From contig JAGWTI010000012.1 in the NCBI GenBank assembly GCA_028876065.1, forward strand, positions 1 to 52,260: 52,260 nucleotides of DNA. The letters are read 5' to 3'. A program made the translations under genes and the position numbers. Below the pieces are notes generated by a model, which ran no database searches, was not told the DNA's origin, and saw only the letters and a program-made list of their open reading frames with translations. Source of the DNA: Nitrospirota bacterium (GTDB lineage Bacteria; Nitrospirota; Nitrospiria; Nitrospirales; Nitrospiraceae). Numbering within the stretch: position 1 is the first letter of the stretch; every line of letters begins with the position of its first letter. Positions 15,679 to 22,642 of the stretch are shown here, in pieces.

Positions 15679-17361
15679 ATGGGTGACGGCGCCATGCGGA
15701 TGATGCTGTGCCACCTCACCGGCAGCCTGCGCGGCCTGACCCAGTCGTTCGACGCCGAGACGATCCGTGTCGGTGTCGGGGAGTCCTGTCACGTTTCGTT
15801 CGACCCGGCGAAAGACCCGACCGTCTGCCCCCTCCACGCGGAGATTGCGGTCGAAGACCATGCCCCCCTGATTCGGGACCGCAGCGGGAAGAACGCCCTC
15901 CTCATCAACGGCCAGCGAAGCTTCGAGTCCGAACTGAAAGACGGAGACCTCCTGCAGTTCGGCGAGGGCGGCCCGCTGGTGCGGTTTCGCGTCGCGGCCG
16001 ACGAGGGGCAGGCGAGCAAGCCCTGGCGGGCCATCGTCACCGACTCCCGCGACATCGTCGTGCGCACGCCCCATCCCCGCTACCTCTCCCCGTTCTATCT
16101 GGCGCGCCACCTGCTCGCCGATATCGGACGCTACGGGTCCCCGGCGATGAAGGTCGCCGCCGCCGCGTCCGTCTTGGCGACGGTCCTGCTCATCACCTTG
16201 CTGGGCATCGTCGCCTACCGCCAGCACCTGGCGGCCGACACCGCCCAGCGGCGGATCGCCGACCTCGTCAGCCAGCTGGAAGCCGGACACCTCACCCGCA
16301 CGGAGATGAGCCGGCGCATCGAGCAGGAACGGCAGAGCCTGGCGGATCTCCGCCGGCAACAGGAGGAGTTGGCCGCCAGGCTGACCGCCGCGCTCCAAGA
16401 GCAGCAGGCGGCCCATCGGTCCCAGCAGGAGCTCCAGGCGATCCGCCGCCAATTGAGCGCGCTCGAAAGCCGGCAGCGGTTCGCCGAAGACCTCGTCGCG
16501 CGGTTTGGGGGAAGCGTCGGGTTGCTGCAAGGCGGCTACGGGTTCGTGGAGCACGGGACCGGCCGGCCGCTCCGCTATCAGGGCTTCGATCCACTCGGCC
16601 ATCCCTTTGCGGATCGAGAGGGCAATCCCTTGGTGACGGTCGAAGGCGAGAGCCCTCCCATCGTCATCTTCTATGCCGGCAGCGGATTCCTGGTGGACAA
16701 GGCGGGAACGATCCTGACGAACCGTCATCTCGTTCGGATGTGGGACCATTACGAGCCGGCGCGAGAGATCATGGCGGCCGGGTTCGAACCGCGCTTGTCC
16801 ATGCTCCGCATCTTCTTTCCCGACACGGGAGACGCCTTTCCTCTCGAGGTGCTCGGCGTCTCCGACGGCAGCGACGTGGCCGTCCTCCGGACCGGCCGGG
16901 CGCCGACCGGGTTGGCCCCGCTTCGCTTGGCTCCGGCGGACGACGCTCCGCGCGTGGGAGAACCGCTCGTCGCGCTCAGCTACCCGGGCACCTTCGACAG
17001 CCTGATGGGACGACTGGCCAAACCGGTGAGCGACGGGATCCTGGAGGAGGCGGGGGGCGACCCGGTCAAACTGGCCGATGCGCTCGCCAGGCGGAAACTG
17101 ATCCGCCCCCTGGCCACGCAAGGGCACGTGTCCGACCTGTCGCCGGACACCCTCACCTTCGAAGCCGGCGCCGGCGGGGGAAGCAGCGGGGGACCGGTCC
17201 TGGACCAAGCCGGCCGCGTGATCGCGATCAACCATGCGGCGATACGCAAGGTCGGCGGGCTCAACGTGGGGCTGCGGACCAAGCCGGCCTGGGAACTGCT
17301 GAGAACGCTGCACGTCGCGGTCGAATCCGAGGCGGACGACAAGACCCGCGTTCGTCGCTGA
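15679..17361 (+). CDS. FHA - transmembrane - coiled coil - trypsin-like protease
   Basis: From ATG 15679 the protein has 560 residues in four blocks. Residues about 5-105 form an FHA-like phosphothreonine-binding domain (IRVGVGESCHVSF, GDLLQFGEGG). One transmembrane helix spans about 157-179. A Gln/Arg-rich coiled coil follows (about 185-275). The C-terminal half is an S1 protease with His in TILTNRHLVRMW, Asp in SDGSDVAVLRTG and Ser in GAGGGSSGGPVLD. It would place a phosphosignal sensor in the cytoplasm and a protease outside the inner membrane. A later ATG at 15694 is an alternative start. Confidence 0.78.
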   Translation: MGDGAMRMMLCHLTGSLRGLTQSFDAETIRVGVGESCHVSFDPAKDPTVCPLHAEIAVEDHAPLIRDRSGKNALLINGQRSFESELKDGDLLQFGEGGPLVRFRVAADEGQASKPWRAIVTDSRDIVVRTPHPRYLSPFYLARHLLADIGRYGSPAMKVAAAASVLATVLLITLLGIVAYRQHLAADTAQRRIADLVSQLEAGHLTRTEMSRRIEQERQSLADLRRQQEELAARLTAALQEQQAAHRSQQELQAIRRQLSALESRQRFAEDLVARFGGSVGLLQGGYGFVEHGTGRPLRYQGFDPLGHPFADREGNPLVTVEGESPPIVIFYAGSGFLVDKAGTILTNRHLVRMWDHYEPAREIMAAGFEPRLSMLRIFFPDTGDAFPLEVLGVSDGSDVAVLRTGRAPTGLAPLRLAPADDAPRVGEPLVALSYPGTFDSLMGRLAKPVSDGILEEAGGDPVKLADALARRKLIRPLATQGHVSDLSPDTLTFEAGAGGGSSGGPVLDQAGRVIAINHAAIRKVGGLNVGLRTKPAWELLRTLHVAVESEADDKTRVRR

Positions 17362-17377
17362 GCGCGAAGAGGACTGG

Positions 17378-18250
17378 ATGCGCGTACTATTGGCCGTTGA
17401 CGCCTCGCCGGACTCTCGGAACGCCGCCGGCATGATCAAGCACCTGGCCGTACCGCCCGATCTCCACGTGCTCAACGTGGTGGACGTGGAGGCGCTGAAG
17501 CATGCCTACGATTCGCCCGAGATGCCGGCCGGCTACTATGAGACCTATCGGCAGGAAGTCTCGGAGGTGGCCGAGCGGGTGCTCCACGAGATGAAGGCCG
17601 AGCTGGCTCCCCACGCCAGCCACATCCGCCTGATCGCCGACACGGGCGACGCGGCGGAGAGCATCATCCAGACGGCGGAGGAGGCCCGGGCCGGCCTCAT
17701 CATCCTGGGGCAGCGCGGGATGACGGCCACGCCGACCTTTCTCCTCGGAGGCGTCTCCCAAAAAGTGGCGACCTACGCCCCCTGTTCGGTCTTGATCGTG
17801 AAGGAGCCGCAACCGACGCTGGACCGCATCCTCCTGGCCTTGGACGGCTCGGACGAATCGACGAAGGCCGTTCAGTTTCTGGCTCGCGCGCCCTTCAAAG
17901 GTCCGATGCGGGTCACGGCGGTCCTGGTCTGGCCGGGCCATCATGCGGGGCTGCTCGGACCGGCCAAGGGCCTGCGCGACATGAGGTCCGCCGCGAAGAC
18001 GGCGCGCGCACAGGGGGAAGCCCTCCTCCGCAGCACGGTGGCGCCGTTGTCGGGGAAGCCCTACGAGGTGGAAACGGAATGGCTGCAAGGAGACCCGGCC
18101 TTTTCGCTCATCGAGGCGGCGGCGCGGCATCAGGCACAGATGATCGTCCTCGGCGCACGGGGGATGAAAGCCGTCAAACGGTTCCTGCTCGGGAGTGTGT
18201 CCCAGAAAGTCCTCGTGCACGCCCCTTGCTCGGTCCTGATCGTCCGGTGA
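17378..18250 (+). CDS. Universal stress protein, two UspA domains
   Basis: The 290-residue protein has two tandem UspA folds. Each ends with the ATP-binding pattern: ILGQRGMTATPTFLLGGVS in the first and VLGARGMKAVKRFLLGSVS in the second, followed by APCSVLIV in both. This is the usual long Usp. It begins 16 bases after the FHA-protease stop and probably shares its transcript, linking that protease to a stress response. Confidence 0.92.
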   Translation: MRVLLAVDASPDSRNAAGMIKHLAVPPDLHVLNVVDVEALKHAYDSPEMPAGYYETYRQEVSEVAERVLHEMKAELAPHASHIRLIADTGDAAESIIQTAEEARAGLIILGQRGMTATPTFLLGGVSQKVATYAPCSVLIVKEPQPTLDRILLALDGSDESTKAVQFLARAPFKGPMRVTAVLVWPGHHAGLLGPAKGLRDMRSAAKTARAQGEALLRSTVAPLSGKPYEVETEWLQGDPAFSLIEAAARHQAQMIVLGARGMKAVKRFLLGSVSQKVLVHAPCSVLIVR

Positions 18251-18719
18251 CGGTGAAGTGAAAGATAAACCGGGGAGCAAGAACAAGAAACAGACTGAGC
18301 GGAGGGTGGATCGCGAGAGCTCCTGCCATGGTGGGGATCTCGGAGGGGTTTTAGGCTTCCCGAACGGCCGGGCCTGCACACCACCCCTACACCTAACCCC
18401 CTGCTCCTCCAGTGTTCCTCTCTCCAACACCTCCGCTCAGTTATTAGGTAACCTCCCTTCCAAGGCGATCAAGAGAGGAGGGGAGCCTTGAGTCATTCGG
18501 CGACAGTAACGGAGCCGGCCTCTGTTGCGGATGGCTACAGCCAAGATGGGGAACCATCTCTCTTCGCTCTTGTTGCCATCAGGTCCTGCCAGGGACCATG
18601 TGTATCCGGTGGAAAGGAAGGGGTGTTTCGTGAACCACCAACCCTGGGCCATTTCGGCACCACTCTTGCCCTTCAAGAAGAGCACCAATCACCGTTCTAT
18701 TCCGCGTGGAGGCAGTAGG
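18251..18719. other. Gene-free spacer before the caspase-ankyrin gene
   Basis: About 470 bases. Frames on the plus strand that run into the downstream gene lack a ribosome site and domain-like content. A purine-rich region with GAGAGGAGGGGAG and an upstream CTCCCTTCC could pair weakly near 18447-18484. I identify no promoter with confidence. Confidence 0.3.
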
Positions 18720-20435
18720 GTGCGACAAATCCGCTGGATCGGCGTCCTTGGGCTCCCGTTTCTGCTGTTCGCGGCCGGCTGCGCCACGATTTACACCGCC
18801 GCCCGTGACGGCGACCTTCCGACGGTGCAGACCTTGGTGACCCAAGGCGCGGACGTCAATGCCGTGAATGAGAACGGCAGCACGGCCCTCCATGTCGCGG
18901 CGGATCGGGGGCGCACGGAAGTCGTCCGGTTTCTGCTGAACCACGGAGCCTCGGTCAACATCAAGGCCAAGTCCGGCTCGACGCCGCTCTTGCTGGCGGC
19001 GCAATCCGGCTCCCTGGAGACGGTCCGGATCCTGCTGGACCATGGCGCCGAGGTCAACGTAGAAACCGGTGAAGGCAAGGGCCACATCAATTGGACGCCT
19101 CTGACAGTGGCCGTGGAAGCCAATTCTCTTGAATTGGTACAGCTCCTGTTGAGCAAAGGGGCCGACCCGAATCTCCCGGACGACCCGACCATCGCTCCAC
19201 TCGGGCATGCGGCAAGGAAAAACAATCGTGAGATGGCCAGCCTCCTCTTGGAACACAAAGCCCGTGCCGGCAAAGAGTATGCCTTGCGCATGATGGCGCT
19301 GCACGGCGACGTGGAAACCGTCCGCTTGCTCTTGGACCGGGGCGCCGATGTGAACGACCCAAGGGTCACGAACTGGACGGCCTTGAAAGAAGCAGCTTGG
19401 GGAAATGATGCAGGAAAACAACTCCGCGTCATCCAGCTCCTGCTCGAACGAGGAGCCGACCCGACCGCGGTAGACGATCAAGGCTGGACGGCTGCGCAAT
19501 GGGCGGAATATCGGGGCAAGCCCGCGCTGGCCAAGGTACTCAGAGAGGCGGAAGCGAGGGCGGCCAAGGCCGGTCCCGCAGCACCAACCACGGCGACTCC
19601 GCCCGTTCCGGCCAGCGACGTGGACCGCCTGCCGACCGCCAAAGCGACACGAAAAAAGTACGCCTATGCCGTCGTCATCGGCATCGAGCAGTATCGCGAG
19701 AAACTGCCCAGGGCGGATTTCGCCGCGCGGGACGCCACGCTGATGGGCGAATATCTGACGAAGGTCCTCGGATACCCGGAAGAGAACGTGGTGGTCCAAG
19801 TCAACGAACGCGCGACGGGCAAGGACCTGGAAAAGTATTTCGAAAACTGGCTGCCGAATAATGTCGAGAAGGATGGCTCGGTGTTCGTCTACTACTCAGG
19901 CCACGGAGCCCCGAATCCCAAGACGAGCGACGCCTACCTGGTGCCCTACGACGGCGATCCCACGTTCATCGAGTCGACGGGCTATCCCTTGAAGCGGCTC
20001 TATGCCGCCCTGGAGAAACTACCCGCGAAGGACATCACGGTGGTCTTGGACTCCTGTTTCTCCGGAGCCGGCGGACGGTCGGTCCTCGCCAAGGGCGCGA
20101 GGCCCATGGTCCTGTCCGTCGAGAATACCGTTCTGGCCGGCGGCAAGACCGTTGTCCTTGCCGCGAGCTCCGGCGCCCAGATTTCAAGCACCTTCGAAGA
20201 GCAGGGCCACGGGCTGCTGACCTATTTCTTCCTGAAGGGCCTGCAAGGCGAGGCAGACCTGAACCATGATGGCACGATCGACCTGACCGAGTTGTTCGAA
20301 TATGTGAAGCCCAACGTGCAGAAGATCGCCCGGAAGCAGTACAACAACGAACAGCAGCCGCAGTTGCTGGCGAGCCCGGAGCTGCTCAGAAAGGGCGGAG
20401 GGCGGCTGATCGAGGGGCCGACGCCGCCCCGATAG
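18720..20435 (+). CDS. Ankyrin-repeat, caspase-like (C14) lipoprotein
   Basis: I start at GTG 18720, where GGAGG lies seven bases upstream and a lipoprotein signal begins (VRQIRWIGVLGLPFLLFAAG, then Cys): a 571-residue protein anchored by acylated Cys. Residues about 25-285 hold about seven ankyrin repeats (GADVNAVNENGSTALHVAAD and similar). The caspase p20-like domain starts near 315 (YAYAVVIGIEQY); the catalytic dyad is His395 in YYSGHG and Cys446 in LDSCFSG. An EF-hand-like loop DLNHDGTIDLTE follows near 515. It is likely periplasmic or on the outer membrane. The substrate is unknown. Confidence 0.85.
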   Translation: MRQIRWIGVLGLPFLLFAAGCATIYTAARDGDLPTVQTLVTQGADVNAVNENGSTALHVAADRGRTEVVRFLLNHGASVNIKAKSGSTPLLLAAQSGSLETVRILLDHGAEVNVETGEGKGHINWTPLTVAVEANSLELVQLLLSKGADPNLPDDPTIAPLGHAARKNNREMASLLLEHKARAGKEYALRMMALHGDVETVRLLLDRGADVNDPRVTNWTALKEAAWGNDAGKQLRVIQLLLERGADPTAVDDQGWTAAQWAEYRGKPALAKVLREAEARAAKAGPAAPTTATPPVPASDVDRLPTAKATRKKYAYAVVIGIEQYREKLPRADFAARDATLMGEYLTKVLGYPEENVVVQVNERATGKDLEKYFENWLPNNVEKDGSVFVYYSGHGAPNPKTSDAYLVPYDGDPTFIESTGYPLKRLYAALEKLPAKDITVVLDSCFSGAGGRSVLAKGARPMVLSVENTVLAGGKTVVLAASSGAQISSTFEEQGHGLLTYFFLKGLQGEADLNHDGTIDLTELFEYVKPNVQKIARKQYNNEQQPQLLASPELLRKGGGRLIEGPTPPR

Positions 20436-20541
20436 GTTCGAGCGACAGACCTTCGCGCGCGCTGCTATTTCTGTGGCCTGCGGAATTCTTCAGTTGGTAC
20501 AAGACTCCCGCTTCCGGCAATCCCACAACCCCACATCGGGC

Positions 20542-20550
20542 TGGTATAAT
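20542..20550 (+). promoter_or_regulatory. Extended -10 promoter for the radical SAM gene
   Basis: TGGTATAAT fits the extended -10 consensus (TGnTATAAT) exactly. It lies about 30 bases before the ATG of the radical SAM gene, giving a very short leader. No good -35 box is present, which is usual for extended -10 promoters. Confidence 0.5.
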
Positions 20551-20580
20551 CAGTCACACCATGCGGCGTTTCCTCTACAG

Positions 20581-21681
20581 ATGAACATGGCCACACAGTC
20601 CACCACCATCGTTCCAACGAAATACTGGCATACCCTCGAGGACGGGCGTGTGCAATGCGACCTCTGTCCTCGGTTCTGCAAGTTGCAGGAAGGACAGCAG
20701 GGGATGTGCTTCGTCCGCGCGCGCCAGGATGACCGGATCGTGCTCACCACCTACGGCCGTTCCAGCGGCTTCTGCGTGGACCCGATCGAGAAGAAGCCGC
20801 TGAACCATTTTCTGCCGGGCACGCCGATCCTGTCCTTCGGCACAGCCGGCTGCAACCTGGCCTGCAAGTTTTGCCAGAACTGGGACATGAGCAAATCCCG
20901 TGAAATGGACACCTTGGCCGACGAAGCGTCGCCGGAGACCATCGCCCGCGCCGCCAGGGATCTCGGCTGCCGCAGCGTGGCCTTCACCTACAACGACCCG
21001 GTGATCTTTCACGAATATGCGATCGACGTGGCCCAGGCCTGCCGCGAGGCCGGCATCCAATCGGTGGCCGTGACCGCCGGGTACATGTGCGAGGAGCCGA
21101 GAGTCGAGTTTTACCGGCATATGGACGCGGCCAACGTGGACCTGAAGGCCTTCACCGAACGGTTCTATCACCAGGTGACCAATGCCCACCTCCAGCCGGT
21201 GCTGGAGACGCTCCTCTACCTGAAGCATGAGACCAAGGTCTGGTTCGAGATCACCACACTGCTCATTCCTGGCGAGAACGATTCGGACCGGGAACTCGAT
21301 GAACTGAGCCAATGGGTCGTCGAGCGCTTGGGACCGGACGTGCCGCTGCATTTCACCGCGTTTCATCCGGATTGGAAGATGCTGGACAAGCAACCGACCC
21401 AGCCGGCCACGTTGACCCGCGCGCGCCGGATCGCCATGGGCAACGGGCTGCGCTACGTCTACACGGGGAACGTGCATGACGAAGCGGGCGGAAGCACCCT
21501 CTGTCACCAATGTGGGACGGTCCTCATCGGTCGGGACTGGTATCGGCTGACGACTTGGACCTTGACGGATGACGGTCGTTGCGGCACGTGCGGAACCGCT
21601 TGCGCCGGCCTCTTCGACGCCAAACCCGGCACCTGGGGACCGGCCCGCCGGCCGGTCGTCCTCAAGCACTTTGCCGAGTAA
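20581..21681 (+). CDS. amrS: AmmeMemoRadiSam system radical SAM enzyme
   Basis: From ATG 20581 the protein has 366 residues. An N-terminal Cys cluster (CDLCPRFCKL...GMCFVRA) precedes the radical SAM motif CNLACKFCQNW, whose three Cys bind the 4Fe-4S cluster. DPIEKKPLNHFLPGTP and AFTYNDPVIFHEYA are typical of this PflA-related family. A C-terminal zinc-ribbon-like part has CHQCG and CGTCGTAC. The family usually works with AmmeMemoRadiSam A and B (AMMECR1 and Memo), which are absent here. A paralog lies at 38351-39415. Confidence 0.85.
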   Translation: MNMATQSTTIVPTKYWHTLEDGRVQCDLCPRFCKLQEGQQGMCFVRARQDDRIVLTTYGRSSGFCVDPIEKKPLNHFLPGTPILSFGTAGCNLACKFCQNWDMSKSREMDTLADEASPETIARAARDLGCRSVAFTYNDPVIFHEYAIDVAQACREAGIQSVAVTAGYMCEEPRVEFYRHMDAANVDLKAFTERFYHQVTNAHLQPVLETLLYLKHETKVWFEITTLLIPGENDSDRELDELSQWVVERLGPDVPLHFTAFHPDWKMLDKQPTQPATLTRARRIAMGNGLRYVYTGNVHDEAGGSTLCHQCGTVLIGRDWYRLTTWTLTDDGRCGTCGTACAGLFDAKPGTWGPARRPVVLKHFAE

Positions 21682-21717
21682 CGCGGCGCCTCGCACGCAT
21701 CGACGCTCCTCCGCACA

Positions 21718-22596
21718 TCAACGTCTGACGACCAAGACGGTGCAGGGTGCATAGCGCACCACTCCGTCGGACACGCTTCCCAGCAGAAACCGACTATTCC
21801 CGGTCAGACCCCGCGACCCCACCACCACCAGGTCGGCCCGCTTGGCTTCGGCCAGCTTCACGATTTCATGGCTCGGGTTCCCGTGAAGCACCATCGTCGT
21901 CACCTCGAATCCGGCTTGCTCGATCGGTGCCGCCGCCTCGTCGGCCACGCGGCCTGCTTCTTTCTTCAACGGGGCAAGGACGGGGGCCAGCAACGCCGCA
22001 TCGGACACGCCGGCGCCCGCTTCGATGGGGAGCGGCGGCACCACCGACACGACCGTGATCCGCGCAAGGTCGGGGAGCGGCAGGTTGAGCAGGCATTTCA
22101 CGACGGATCGGGACCGCTTGGATCCGTCCACGCCGACGATGATCCGCTCGAACGCCGGGACCCGTTTTTTCACCACCAGCACCGGGCAGGGCGCCGCCAT
22201 CACGACATGCCGCGATACGCTCCCGAGCAGGAAGCTGCGTACATCGGTCAGGCCCCGCGACCCAAGGACGATCAGGTCCGCCTTCCGACGCGCGGCGATC
22301 CTGGTCAGCGCCTCGGCCGGATAGCCCCGGACCAGGCTGGTCTCCACCTGGAGCCCTTCTTGAGTCAATAAGGCTCCCGCCCGATCCAGGAGGTCGCGGC
22401 CATGCCGCTCCGCCACCCCGAGGGCTTTCTCCAGAGCCCGCGTGGCGGTCTGGGGCATCCCTTTGATCGGCCGGAACCGATTCAGATCGATGACATGCAC
22501 CAGCCCCACCGTCTCACCTGGCCTGGCAAGCGCATGGTGGACCATGTCCAGAGCCATTTGCGTATGTCGCGAGCCGTCTACCGCACAGAGAATCAT
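21718..22596 (-). CDS. Universal stress protein, two UspA domains
   Basis: This 292-residue tandem Usp has ATP-binding signatures VLGSRGLTDVRSFLLGSVS and VVGSRGLTGNSRFLLGSVS, each followed by an APCxVLVV strand. It is clearly related to the protein at 17378 but divergent. It lies 46 bases downstream of the P-type ATPase gene on the same strand, a common pairing in bacteria in which Usp genes follow cation transporters. It converges with the radical SAM gene across a 36-base gap. Confidence 0.92.
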   Translation of the reverse strand: MILCAVDGSRHTQMALDMVHHALARPGETVGLVHVIDLNRFRPIKGMPQTATRALEKALGVAERHGRDLLDRAGALLTQEGLQVETSLVRGYPAEALTRIAARRKADLIVLGSRGLTDVRSFLLGSVSRHVVMAAPCPVLVVKKRVPAFERIIVGVDGSKRSRSVVKCLLNLPLPDLARITVVSVVPPLPIEAGAGVSDAALLAPVLAPLKKEAGRVADEAAAPIEQAGFEVTTMVLHGNPSHEIVKLAEAKRADLVVVGSRGLTGNSRFLLGSVSDGVVRYAPCTVLVVRR

Positions 22597-22642
22597 GACG
22601 TTCCTTTCCAGGCCTCGCCGGCCCTGCTTGGTTTCATTCGAA

